The notes under the pieces are model-generated. The model ran no database searches. It was not told where the DNA came from and was given only the letters and a program-made list of their open reading frames with translations. A DNA stretch of 64,000 nt, taken from contig JAFYPQ010000020.1 in assembly GCA_017559955.1 (NCBI GenBank), positions 35,097-99,096 of the forward strand. The letters run 5' to 3'. Position numbers and translations under genes: made by a program. The number at the start of each line of letters is the position of its first letter. The first letter of the stretch is position 1. Origin of the DNA: Bacteroidales bacterium (GTDB lineage Bacteria; Bacteroidota; Bacteroidia; Bacteroidales; G3-4614). Below are positions 17,844 to 25,546 of this stretch, one piece after another.

Positions 17844-17885
17844 ATTTTTGTTCCACAAAAATTCGAATCTTTTCTCCGGGGTCAC
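17844..17885 (+). repeat. Hairpin plus duplicated tRNA-Lys 3' end
   Basis: The hairpin ATTTTTGT-TCC-ACAAAAAT (17844-17862) leads into TTCGAATC and CTCCGGGGTCAC (17862-17885). These two blocks match the tRNA-Lys T-arm and acceptor end at 17624-17644, apart from a 3-base insertion. No other tRNA part is present, so this is a fragment and not a gene. Confidence 0.75.
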
Positions 17886-17890
17886 GGTAT

Positions 17891-17917
17891 AAGCTGCACA
17901 TTGTGCAGCTTTTTTTG
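17891..17917 (+). terminator. Second terminator-like hairpin after the tRNA fragment
   Basis: AAGCTGCAC-AT-TGTGCAGCTT-type stem followed by seven T, placed after the duplicated tRNA end just as the terminator at 17649 follows tRNA-Lys. Its sequence differs from that terminator. Confidence 0.8.
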
Positions 17918-17921
17918 TATC

Positions 17922-18023
17922 TGTCGGGATTGCCCTCCGTCGCACAGAGCACTGTGCTCCCCACGCTGTGGCACAAATTGACATTTAGTCAATTTTATTT
18001 GCTTCGCAAATGCCTTGCGTGCC
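17922..18023. repeat. Structured intergenic element, copy B
   Basis: TGTCGGGATT (17922-17931) is followed by the 89-base core at 17935-18023. Hairpin 1 is GCACAG-AGCA-CTGTGC (17942-17957). The outer stem is CACGC (17962-17966) with GCGTG (18017-18021), extended by GGCA with TGCC. Hairpin 2 is AAATTGAC-ATTTA-GTCAATTT (17975-17995), and hairpin 3 is ATTTGC-TTC-GCAAAT (17997-18011), perfect. The primary sequence differs from copy A in the stems, but pairing is kept. Confidence 0.75.
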
Positions 18024-18049
18024 TCCGTCGCACAGAGCACTGTGGTGCC
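18024..18049. repeat. Partial third copy of the structured element (hairpin 1 only)
   Basis: TCCGTCGCACAGAGCACTGT repeats the first 20 or so bases of copy B, with hairpin CACAG-AGCA-CTGTG at 18031-18044. It then diverges into GGTGCC and AT-rich DNA, so the copy is truncated or the hairpin closes the array. Confidence 0.65.
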
Positions 18050-18143
18050 AAATATATATTGGGCCAATTAGTCTAATTAGTCCAATATTCCTCACTCTTA
18101 AAAAATATTGTAGGAAACTTTATATTTCTCAATCGTTTGTTAC

Positions 18144-18151
18144 TATATTTG
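18144..18151 (+). promoter_or_regulatory. Putative -7 element of the M20 dipeptidase gene
   Basis: TATATTTG, 26 bases before the ATG at 18177. No -33 element is seen at the normal spacing. Confidence 0.5.
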
Positions 18152-18176
18152 TACAAAATAGATTAAACAACATATT

Positions 18177-19532
18177 ATGGAAGTAAGAAAATATATTGAA
18201 GAGAACGAAGAGAGATTTCTTGAGGAACTTTTCTCTCTTATTCGAATTCCGAGTATCAGTGCTAAGTCGGAACATAAAGCTGATTTGTTGGCTTGTGCCG
18301 AAAGATGGAAAACACTTTTAATTGAAGCAGGTGTGGATAAGGCAGAGATTATGCCTTCTGCCGGTAATCCGCTTGTGTATGCCGAGAAGTTTGTTGATGC
18401 TAATGCAAAGACTATTCTTATATATTCGCACTACGACGTTATGCCGGCTGAGCCATTGGAACTTTGGAACTCTGACCCTTTTGAGCCTGTTGTAAAGGAT
18501 GATAGAATTTGGGCTCGTGGTGCTGACGATGATAAGGGTCAGGCGATGATTCAGGTTAAGGCTTTTGAGTATGTCGTTAAAAATAATCTGCTTAAAAATA
18601 ATATCAAGTTTATTTTTGAGGGCGAAGAGGAGATTGGCTCCCCAAGCCTCAATGCTTTTTTGAAAGAGCACAAAGAGCTTTTAAAAGCCGATGTTATTTT
18701 GGTTTCGGATACAAGTATGCTGAGTGCAGAGTTACCTTCTCTTACTACCGGTTTGAGAGGTTTGGCTTATTGGCAGGTTGAGGTTACAGGCCCCAACAGA
18801 GATTTGCACTCTGGGCACTTCGGCGGTGCAGTGGCAAACCCCATTAATGTACTTTGCGAAATGATTGCCAAGATGACCGACGAGGATGGCAGGATTACTA
18901 TGCCGGGATTTTATGATGATGTTGAAGAGCTTTCGAAAGAGGAACGAGAGATGATTGCCTCTATACCCTTCGATGAAGAGGGATACAAAAAAGCCATAGG
19001 AGTTAAGGCTCTTCGTGGGGAGAAGGGTTATGCTACTCTTGAACGCAACAGTTGCCGACCATCGTTTGATGTGTGCGGTATTTGGGGAGGATATATCCAA
19101 GAGGGCAGTAAAACAGTTCTTCCTTCAAAAGCATACGCTAAAGTATCTTGTAGATTGGTCGCTCACCAAGAGCATAACAAAATTTCAAAGATGTTTGAAG
19201 AGTACTTCACATCTATTGCTCCTGACTGCGTAGAGGTTAAGGTTACTCCTTCGCATGGAGGTGAGGGTTATGTTTGTCCTATCACTCTTCCTGCTTATAA
19301 AGCTGCTGAGAAAGGTTTTGAAAAGGCTTTCGGCAAAAAGCCTCTTGCTGTTCGCCGAGGTGGCAGCATACCTATCATTAGCGACTTCGAGAAGATTTTA
19401 GGCATTAAAACTATTCTTATGGGATTTGGTTTAGAGAGCGACGCTATTCACTCGCCTAACGAAAATTTCAGATTGGATATTTTCAGAAAAGGTATAGAGG
19501 CGGTTATCGAGTTTCATAAGAACTTTGAATAA
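18177..19532 (+). CDS. M20-family dipeptidase
   Basis: This is a two-zinc M20 metallopeptidase of the carnosinase/PepV-like dipeptidase group, probably cytoplasmic because no signal peptide is seen. The 451 residues show the first zinc ligand in YSHYDVMP (His85), the bridging Asp in WARGADDDKGQ, the catalytic and ligand Glu pair in FEGEEEIGSPS, Asp in SDTSML, and a C-terminal His in DAIHSPNE. The dimerisation domain lies between about residues 200 and 320. Length matches the family. It stands alone between its own promoter and terminator. Exact dipeptide specificity cannot be read from sequence. Confidence 0.92.
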   Translation: MEVRKYIEENEERFLEELFSLIRIPSISAKSEHKADLLACAERWKTLLIEAGVDKAEIMPSAGNPLVYAEKFVDANAKTILIYSHYDVMPAEPLELWNSDPFEPVVKDDRIWARGADDDKGQAMIQVKAFEYVVKNNLLKNNIKFIFEGEEEIGSPSLNAFLKEHKELLKADVILVSDTSMLSAELPSLTTGLRGLAYWQVEVTGPNRDLHSGHFGGAVANPINVLCEMIAKMTDEDGRITMPGFYDDVEELSKEEREMIASIPFDEEGYKKAIGVKALRGEKGYATLERNSCRPSFDVCGIWGGYIQEGSKTVLPSKAYAKVSCRLVAHQEHNKISKMFEEYFTSIAPDCVEVKVTPSHGGEGYVCPITLPAYKAAEKGFEKAFGKKPLAVRRGGSIPIISDFEKILGIKTILMGFGLESDAIHSPNENFRLDIFRKGIEAVIEFHKNFE

Positions 19533-19558
19533 GAGATACAACCTTATATCGCAAAAAC

Positions 19559-19593
19559 AAATGGCAGCCGTTTCTCAACGACTGCCATTTTTA
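19559..19593 (+). terminator. Rho-independent terminator after the M20 dipeptidase gene
   Basis: AAATGGCAG (19559-19567) pairs with CTGCCATTT (19582-19590), followed by T residues. Confidence 0.85.
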
Positions 19594-19615
19594 ATTTAAC
19601 CTTAAATCTAATACT

Positions 19616-19684
19616 ATGAAAAACATTACAAATATATGTTGTAGTTTGATAAGTTTTATTTACAATATAGTTAATAATTGTTAA
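19616..19684 (+). pseudogene. Possible remnant of a secreted-protein gene start (22 codons)
   Basis: An ATG preceded by TTAACCTTAAATCTAATACT, a leader that resembles those before Bacteroidales surface-protein genes, opens a 22-codon frame (MKNITNICCSLISFIYNIVN...). It ends at TAA. The start looks like a lysine-led signal peptide, but nothing follows. It may be a decayed gene start or chance. The rest of the 19533-19859 gap is AT-rich without other features except the two terminators. Confidence 0.25.
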
Positions 19685-19814
19685 TTATACTATCTTTTGT
19701 AGTAGTTTTTAATAATAATCGTATTCAATACTACATTTTACAACTTTTTAATTCGATTTTATTATATTTTATAGATATCCCCAATGCAGAGCTACATCTT
19801 AAATATGCAAATAA

Positions 19815-19840
19815 AAAAATCCCTGATATCAGGGATTTTT
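19815..19840 (-). terminator. Bidirectional terminator near the PCMD-type gene
   Basis: AAAAATCCCTGAT and ATCAGGGATTTTT (19815-19840) form a 13-bp perfect palindrome, A-rich on one side and T-rich on the other. It lies 20 bases after the minus-strand stop at 19860. Confidence 0.85.
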
Positions 19841-19859
19841 CATCGTTCTTGTATATCTG

Positions 19860-20828
19860 TTATTTATCGTAAACCAATTCTACGTTATCGACCCAAAACA
19901 CACTTCCTACTGTTCCGATGTATGGACCTAAATCACTTGAAGAAATTTTTAAGACAAGATGTGTAGGTTTCACACCTGCCTCTGCCCAACCTACTTCTTG
20001 CACGGGAACCATCTTCCCTTTGCTATTGGTTGTGTAATATGGATTGGGTGATGATGAATTTATTAATCCCATATAACTTTTAAAGTATGGTTCTTTTGTT
20101 ATATTTCCATAACGTACGGGGATTTGATAGTCGTTAACCCAATCCAATACGTTTTTCCCAAATTTTTCTACTGCAGTTCCTACTCGTTTTGCATATACGT
20201 TTCCTTCGGCGTCTTCCCAACGATGTATAAGAAGCATCATAACCTCTGCGTTATCTGTTCCCGAAAGTTTGGTTACTTTTGTTCCGCCTGATGCTTTATA
20301 TACTTGAGTAGCCCTCTTTGTCTTATAGTCGAATTGTATGGCTGACGGGCAAGAAGTAAATGGAATACCTTGATCTAATTTAGACATTGGGTCTTTTGCC
20401 GATTTAACAGGTTCTTGCATCCCCCCCAAATATATTGAGCCTGATGCGACTACAACTATATTTACAAATCCTATCGCCTTGCAACGCTCCTCTACAACCT
20501 CTAATCTTGCACAATAGCCGTTTCCCCTCTTCTCGGGGAATACAGAACAACTTGTTTTCACTATTCCTACGGGCGATGCCAATACGTTCGACGATGCCCA
20601 TGGAGATATATTGTTTCTTGTATATGGTATCGCACCTTTCTTCTCTGCAGTTGGAGCCAAATCGTATAACTTCTTAGTATCTCCACCCAATAAGAACGAT
20701 TCTTTTATTATTCGTGTTTGCCATTGTTCCATATCGCCAAAGGGAATTTTCTCTACTCGTTGAGCAAATACACCTTGAACCATAAGTATATATGCGAGAA
20801 CCAACCCTACTTTAAATACTCTTTTCAT
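19860..20828 (-). CDS. Secreted PCMD-like domain protein
   Basis: The 322-residue protein has a signal peptide (about 1-22, ending VFAQ) and a single domain resembling PCMD (putative carbohydrate metabolism domain). Its opening IPFGDMEQW corresponds to the NSGFENW motif of the cargo protein at 14642-16627, and the closing VFWVDNVELVYDK corresponds to LYIDDAEMIYN there. No lipobox and no T9SS sorting domain are seen, so it is probably periplasmic or released. Function is unknown; the family is often found near glycan-use genes but none is adjacent here. Confidence 0.78.
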   Translation of the reverse strand: MKRVFKVGLVLAYILMVQGVFAQRVEKIPFGDMEQWQTRIIKESFLLGGDTKKLYDLAPTAEKKGAIPYTRNNISPWASSNVLASPVGIVKTSCSVFPEKRGNGYCARLEVVEERCKAIGFVNIVVVASGSIYLGGMQEPVKSAKDPMSKLDQGIPFTSCPSAIQFDYKTKRATQVYKASGGTKVTKLSGTDNAEVMMLLIHRWEDAEGNVYAKRVGTAVEKFGKNVLDWVNDYQIPVRYGNITKEPYFKSYMGLINSSSPNPYYTTNSKGKMVPVQEVGWAEAGVKPTHLVLKISSSDLGPYIGTVGSVFWVDNVELVYDK

Positions 20829-20947
20829 AGTTTTTATTTACATATTTCAGCCACAAAAATAACCATTCTAAATGTTTTATACAAGTAGTGATTGCATTTG
20901 TTATGTTTTATACTTCTCAATAATTCTTAAATTTAGACAATTAAAAC

Positions 20948-20978
20948 TTGGGGAAGTTGCATATTTTGGTTATTTTTG
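20948..20978 (+). promoter_or_regulatory. Promoter of fabD
   Basis: TTG (20948-20950), 20 bases, TATTTTTG (20971-20978). This is a good match to the Bacteroidetes consensus, 43 bases before the fabD ATG. Confidence 0.65.
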
Positions 20979-21021
20979 TGAAAATTTTCAGACCAATTTT
21001 GTAACTATATAACTATATTTT

Positions 21022-21903
21022 ATGAAAGCATACGTATTTCCCGGACAGGGTTCGCAATTTCCCGGAATGGGCAAAGATTTATACGAAAACAATAGCGAAG
21101 CTAAAGCTATGTTCGACAAAGCCAACGAAATTTTAGGCTTTGACATCGCAGATATTATGTTTAATGGCACAGAAGAGGATCTTAGACAAACCAAAGTTAC
21201 TCAACCAGCCGTTTTCTTATACTCTGTTGCTTTAGCCAAAAGTTTGGGAGAGGAGTTTAAACCCGATATGACAGCAGGTCACTCTCTTGGCGAGTTCTCT
21301 GCTTTGGTTGCTGCCGAAGCTCTATCTTTTGAAGAGGGTCTTAAACTTGTTGCCGCTCGTGCTTCGGCAATGCAAAAGGCTTGCGAAATGACTCCTTCGA
21401 CAATGGCTGCCGTTCTTAAACTTTCTGACGAGGTTGTTGAAGAGATTTGTGCTGAGGTTAAAGAGGGTATTGTTGTTGCAGCAAACTATAACTGCCCCGG
21501 ACAAGTTGTTATTTCGGGCGAGGAGGCAGCTATCGATGCCGCTTGTCAAAAACTTTTGGAGGCAGGAGCAAAACGTGCCCTTAAACTTAAAGTAGGAGGT
21601 GCTTTCCACTCTCCATTAATGGAGCCTGCAAGAGCCGAGCTTGCCGCTGCTATTGAGAAAGCCGAATTTAAAACGCCTAAATGTCCGATATATCAAAACG
21701 TTACTGCTCAGGCAGAGACTAATCCCGATATCATCAAAGAGAATTTGGTTGCCCAATTAACCGCTCCTGTTAAATGGACTCAATCGGTTATGAATATGAT
21801 AAACGATGGTGCTGTTTCATTTACAGAGGTTGGACCCGGTAACGTTCTTCAAGGTTTGGTTTCAAAGATAAACAATACAGTTGAAGTTAATGGAGTTAAA
21901 TAA
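21022..21903 (+). CDS. fabD: Malonyl-CoA:ACP transacylase
   Basis: FabD transfers malonyl from CoA to acyl carrier protein for fatty acid synthesis. The 293 residues include the N-terminal FPGQGSQ, the nucleophile motif GHSLGE with Ser88, the arginine in AARASAMQ that binds the malonyl carboxylate, and the catalytic His in GGAFHSPLM. Length is normal. The gene is monocistronic, with a clear promoter upstream and a strong bidirectional terminator downstream. It is not next to other fab genes. Confidence 0.97.
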   Translation: MKAYVFPGQGSQFPGMGKDLYENNSEAKAMFDKANEILGFDIADIMFNGTEEDLRQTKVTQPAVFLYSVALAKSLGEEFKPDMTAGHSLGEFSALVAAEALSFEEGLKLVAARASAMQKACEMTPSTMAAVLKLSDEVVEEICAEVKEGIVVAANYNCPGQVVISGEEAAIDAACQKLLEAGAKRALKLKVGGAFHSPLMEPARAELAAAIEKAEFKTPKCPIYQNVTAQAETNPDIIKENLVAQLTAPVKWTQSVMNMINDGAVSFTEVGPGNVLQGLVSKINNTVEVNGVK

Positions 21904-21922
21904 CAACATCTCCTTGATGCAA

Positions 21923-21963
21923 AAAATATACCCTTCACGCAAAAAACGTGAAGGGTATATTTT
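21923..21963. terminator. Bidirectional terminator between fabD and the DUF3127 gene
   Basis: A stem of about 17 bp (core ATACCCTTCACG with CGTGAAGGGTAT) flanked by A and T tracts lies between convergent genes. Confidence 0.9.
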
Positions 21964-21975
21964 TATAACAATTTA

Positions 21976-22317
21976 TTAGAATGGTAAATCGTCGCTCTCA
22001 GGTTGAGGTTCAAATGTTGGCATCGGTGCAGGAGCGGGAGCTGATTGTGCAGTTGCTTTCTCAACCTTCCACGCATTTATGTTTGTGTACCAACGTCCGT
22101 TATATTCACGACTTTCAATATCGATATTTGCAACAATTTCGTCATTAACTGCAACAGGATATTGATCTACTCTATCACCAAAGAGTGTCATACATATTTT
22201 CTTAGGAAATTGCTCTTGTGTTTCAATTACAAACTCCTGTTTTTTCCATTGATTTCCTGCGGCACTTGTTCCACTTTGTTGTGGCAATACTACTACTACT
22301 TTTCCTTTAATTTCCAT
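21976..22317 (-). CDS. DUF3127-family protein with SSB-like acidic tail
   Basis: The 113-residue protein belongs to DUF3127, a small family widespread in Bacteroidota and likely to have an OB-like fold; no reaction is known. Sequence begins MEIKGKVVVVLPQQSG and has KKQEFVIETQEQFPKKI and NINAWKVEK blocks. The C-terminus is a proline/alanine linker ending in ESDDLPF, very like the acidic tip of bacterial SSB that recruits repair proteins. I chose the ATG at 22317 because the longer frame crosses the promoter at 22339-22369. Role in DNA metabolism is an inference from the tail and fold only. Confidence 0.85.
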   Translation of the reverse strand: MEIKGKVVVVLPQQSGTSAAGNQWKKQEFVIETQEQFPKKICMTLFGDRVDQYPVAVNDEIVANIDIESREYNGRWYTNINAWKVEKATAQSAPAPAPMPTFEPQPESDDLPF

Positions 22318-22338
22318 CTCTTTTTTGATTTTATGATG

Positions 22339-22369
22339 CGAAGTTAACCAAAAGTGAGGGTTATACAAA
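22339..22369 (-). promoter_or_regulatory. Promoter of the DUF3127 gene
   Basis: On the minus strand TTTG (22366-22369), 19 bases, TAACTTCG (22339-22346). The same TAACTTCG box is used at 9305 and 49492. Confidence 0.7.
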
Positions 22370-22379
22370 ATTTATTTAC

Positions 22380-22387
22380 TACTTTCG
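22380..22387 (+). promoter_or_regulatory. Putative -7 element of the argE gene
   Basis: TACTTTCG, close to TAnnTTTG, 20 bases before the ATG at 22408. The box is adjacent to the divergent DUF3127 promoter. Confidence 0.45.
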
Positions 22388-22407
22388 CATAATAAAGTTA
22401 TACGGGT

Positions 22408-23487
22408 ATGAACAGTTCGGTAAATGATGAGATTTTTTATGATGCATTATCCCTTTTAAAAGAGATGATTAAAACCCCCTCTGTCAGCAGAGAGGAGAGC
22501 AAAGTTGCTGATTTGCTTCTTAATTTCTTTAAGGAAAAACTTGGCTTTTGCAACATAAACCGCATCGAGAACAATATTTGGATTGCAAGTAAAAATTTCG
22601 ATTCATCAAAACCCTCTATTCTGCTTAACTCCCACATAGACACGGTAAAACCCGTTGACGGATGGATTAGAGATCCCTATTCTGCCGAGACAGAGGGTGA
22701 TTTTATTTACGGATTGGGAAGCAACGATGCAGGTGCTTCGGTTGTAGCATTATTGTCTGCATTCAGAGTTTTAATAGAGACCGAACAAAAATACAATCTG
22801 ATTTTTGCCGTTTCGGCCGAAGAGGAGGTCTCGGGAAAAAACGGAATGGAACTGTTAATTAAAGAGTTGCCAAAGATATATTTTGCCATTGTAGGCGAAC
22901 CTACAGGTATGCAACCTGCCGCTGCCGAAAAAGGTCTTATGGTTTTAGACTGCTCGGTTAAAGGTGTTTCGGGTCATGCTGCAAGAAATGAAGGGGTGAA
23001 TGCTATATACAAGGCTATCGATATTATTAATGGAATTAAGAACTATAAATTCAAAAAGGTCTCAAATCTGTTGGGAGAAGTAAAACTAACCGTAACAGGG
23101 ATTAATGCAGGCACACAACATAATGTTATCCCCGACATTTGCTCGTTTATGATTGATGTAAGACCTAATGGTTTATACTCTAACATTGAAATTTTAGAGA
23201 TATTAAAGAGCGAGTTTCCTGAGTGCGAGATTATTCCTCGTTCGACAAGATTAAATTCTTCGAGTATAGATATAAACCATCCTTTTATTAAACGTTGCGA
23301 GATATTAGGTTTAGAGTCATTCGGCTCTCCTACTCTTTCCGACCAAGCCCTTATCCCCTATCCTTCGGTTAAGATAGGACCCGGTAATTCTGCCCGCTCG
23401 CATACTGCCGACGAATATATATGCTGCGACGAAATAAGAGAGTCCATAGAACTTTACATAAAGCTTCTTGACGGGCTTCAACTATAA
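22408..23487 (+). CDS. argE: M20-family acetylornithine deacetylase-type hydrolase
   Basis: The product is the Bacteroidales ArgE-type M20 deacylase, which removes an N-acyl group during arginine synthesis. In Bacteroides the intermediates are N-succinylated, so the true substrate may be a succinyl compound; that is family knowledge, not shown here. The 359 residues contain NSHIDTVKP (zinc His), YGLGSNDAGASV (bridging Asp), SAEEEVSGKNG (catalytic and ligand Glu) and C-terminal ARSHTADEYI (zinc His). The strong likeness of SNDAGAS and SPTLSDQAL to Bacteroides ArgE supports the name. No other arg genes are adjacent. Confidence 0.82.
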   Translation: MNSSVNDEIFYDALSLLKEMIKTPSVSREESKVADLLLNFFKEKLGFCNINRIENNIWIASKNFDSSKPSILLNSHIDTVKPVDGWIRDPYSAETEGDFIYGLGSNDAGASVVALLSAFRVLIETEQKYNLIFAVSAEEEVSGKNGMELLIKELPKIYFAIVGEPTGMQPAAAEKGLMVLDCSVKGVSGHAARNEGVNAIYKAIDIINGIKNYKFKKVSNLLGEVKLTVTGINAGTQHNVIPDICSFMIDVRPNGLYSNIEILEILKSEFPECEIIPRSTRLNSSSIDINHPFIKRCEILGLESFGSPTLSDQALIPYPSVKIGPGNSARSHTADEYICCDEIRESIELYIKLLDGLQL

Positions 23488-23558
23488 AGCAATCAAGATT
23501 TGCTGTTTGAATTTTATCAAATAAGTTAGCCCCTTACATCAAAAAAGAGTCTCGGATT

Positions 23559-24587
23559 CTATAAACTCAAAAAGTAGTTTGTAAATAGGTTCTTTATTTT
23601 CGACTTTTTATACTCCTTGCAGGCAATAAGTTTGCAAGGATTTTTTGTTGCCTTGCGAAGCATTCTGTATCTTAAACTATATTTTGCTTTACGCAAGGGA
23701 TATAACTCCATACTTTCCAATTTTTGCAGTGCCTCCTCTATAAAATCGTTGTTATAATCGAGAGCTATCAATCGACGTATCAGGCGTGCAGTCAGAAGGT
23801 CTAACTTACGTTCCAACCCCTCTTCCGACAATGGATCGCCCAACATAAAACCAAACTTTTGCAACTCTGTTATTACATCCAACAACTGCTTAACAAACAA
23901 CTCCTGATGTGTTTCGTCGGGTTTGTTTGTGAGCGATGTAGGTATGGCGTAATGATAATAATATAGCTGAGTTGGTATAAATGTTACCTTTTCTGCCAAA
24001 CAAAATGCCTTTATTAAAAAGTATTCGTTATCGTGAATATTCTTCTCAATAAATTTCAGGCTATTCTCCAATAAGAATTTACGTCGATAAACATATCCCC
24101 ACAATACACTTTGCGGTGCTTGAATATTCATATACTCCGCCCCGCTCATCTCTCTGCAATAGGGGAATATCTTTTTTGTTACAACGGATCGATTTCCCTC
24201 TTCATCAACTTTCAAATAGTCAAAACCTATTATATCCTGCTCATACATTGGCAGCAATGTATTTACGAAATGCGATAAGTTTTTTGAATTTAAATGGTCG
24301 TCTATATCTACAAACATTATATAACGACCTTTGGCATAATTAAGTCCTAAATTTCTTGCTCCTCCCGGACCTGATTTTTGACGGCGATAAACTTTTAATT
24401 GTGGTATATCTTCGCTTAATTCATTTAAAATTGCTTGCGTTGCATCGGTAGAGGAGTCATCTATTGCTATTATTTCGAACGAATCCTCTTTTAATTTTGC
24501 CGACATTATGCTTTCAATACATCGGCTTATATATTTTTCGGCATTATATGCCGGTATTACTATCGATATTTCTAAATTGCTTTTCAT
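23559..24587 (-). CDS. GT2-family glycosyltransferase
   Basis: The 342-residue protein is an inverting GT-A fold glycosyltransferase of family GT2, using a nucleotide sugar to extend a surface glycan. It begins with ISIVIPAYNAEKYISRCIES, has the nucleotide-binding AIDDSSTD, the GPGGARNLGL segment, and the metal-binding DVDD-type motif seen here as VDIDDH (about residues 95-100). Specificity cannot be told. Its start overlaps the stop of the upstream GT gene by 4 bases, so the two are translationally coupled. It is the last gene of the three-GT unit. Confidence 0.9.
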   Translation of the reverse strand: MKSNLEISIVIPAYNAEKYISRCIESIMSAKLKEDSFEIIAIDDSSTDATQAILNELSEDIPQLKVYRRQKSGPGGARNLGLNYAKGRYIMFVDIDDHLNSKNLSHFVNTLLPMYEQDIIGFDYLKVDEEGNRSVVTKKIFPYCREMSGAEYMNIQAPQSVLWGYVYRRKFLLENSLKFIEKNIHDNEYFLIKAFCLAEKVTFIPTQLYYYHYAIPTSLTNKPDETHQELFVKQLLDVITELQKFGFMLGDPLSEEGLERKLDLLTARLIRRLIALDYNNDFIEEALQKLESMELYPLRKAKYSLRYRMLRKATKNPCKLIACKEYKKSKIKNLFTNYFLSL

Positions 24588-25546
24588 TTCAATTCTTTGA
24601 GTTTGACTTTCATTTTGTTTATTATTCTTCCTGCTCCTCTTCCCCCTAATACGGTATATAAGAAGAGTGAAGCTATTGTCAGATTTTGAAAAAATGTAAG
24701 TTCTACTTTGCTTTTATATAGTTGTAGAGTTTGTCTCGATATCTCTTTCCCACCCTCTCTACGATAATGTGCCGCCAATATAGGTAATCGTCCGTATATT
24801 GAGGCAATTACACTCTCTTTCTCTGCAATATTACTATTTTTAACTGCATCTGCCGTTAGCATAACCGACTCTTTAAGAGCTTCAGCCGAGTGCAAATAGC
24901 CATTGCCGCTTATGCTTTTGGAATGTACCCTGATATTAACCAACGGAGCTCCGTCAATCCACTCTATTTGGGGATTGCGTAAAAATATTCTTACTCCGAG
25001 ATTCCAATCCTGCCACCGTTTTATTCGTTCGTCCCAACCTCCGACACTATCATAAAACTCTCGTTTTATTGCATAACATTGGGTTGACAACATACAGTGC
25101 AAGATTTGTTCTTTTATTTCGTTTGTAAACAAGTAGTGCCTTGTTCGCTTTTTTTTATATGAATAGTAGTGCTGTGCCTTAAATCCTACAATATCGGCTT
25201 TACTATTCTTAAAATGCTCTACTATTAATGATATCGATTTAAAATTCGACAATGTATCATCATCGTTAAGAAACATCATATACGAAGCATCGGTAAGGGT
25301 TACTCCTTTGTTGCGTGCAGCACAAGCACCCTCTCTCTCCTCCTCGGCATATGTAACAATAAAATCATCATTTTCGTATGGCAACAAATACTTTTTTGCT
25401 TCAGAAATAGAGTTGTCCGTAGAGTTATTATCGACCAATATTAAGTGTAATGGTCGATACTCCTGACCCACTACCGAGCGTAAAGTATCTTTTATATACT
25501 TTTCTCGATTGTGTACCGGTATTATTACTGAAAAAAGATTATTCAT
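24584..25546 (-). CDS. GT2-family glycosyltransferase
   Basis: The 320-residue protein is a second GT2 transferase. It shows FSVIIPVHNREKYIKDTL at the start, LVDNNSTDNS (nucleotide binding), GACAARNKGV, and the acidic metal motif LNDDDTL (about residues 93-99). A later GWDERIKRWQDWNLGVR segment carries the likely catalytic base region. It overlaps the upstream GT by 8 bases and the downstream GT by 4 bases. It has no clear membrane helix, so it probably acts at the cytoplasmic face. Confidence 0.9.
   Translation of the reverse strand: MNNLFSVIIPVHNREKYIKDTLRSVVGQEYRPLHLILVDNNSTDNSISEAKKYLLPYENDDFIVTYAEEEREGACAARNKGVTLTDASYMMFLNDDDTLSNFKSISLIVEHFKNSKADIVGFKAQHYYSYKKKRTRHYLFTNEIKEQILHCMLSTQCYAIKREFYDSVGGWDERIKRWQDWNLGVRIFLRNPQIEWIDGAPLVNIRVHSKSISGNGYLHSAEALKESVMLTADAVKNSNIAEKESVIASIYGRLPILAAHYRREGGKEISRQTLQLYKSKVELTFFQNLTIASLFLYTVLGGRGAGRIINKMKVKLKELK

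Noticed and set aside
17844..17885. A second tRNA gene after tRNA-Lys
   Set aside because: Only the T-arm and acceptor end are recognisable. No D-arm, anticodon arm or 5' acceptor strand is present.
17794..18067. Short minus-strand frames in the structured repeat region, with repeated peptide fragments such as VLCATE
   Set aside because: They are translations of the hairpin repeats, lack a start signal or homologous domain, and the repeated peptide follows from the repeated DNA.
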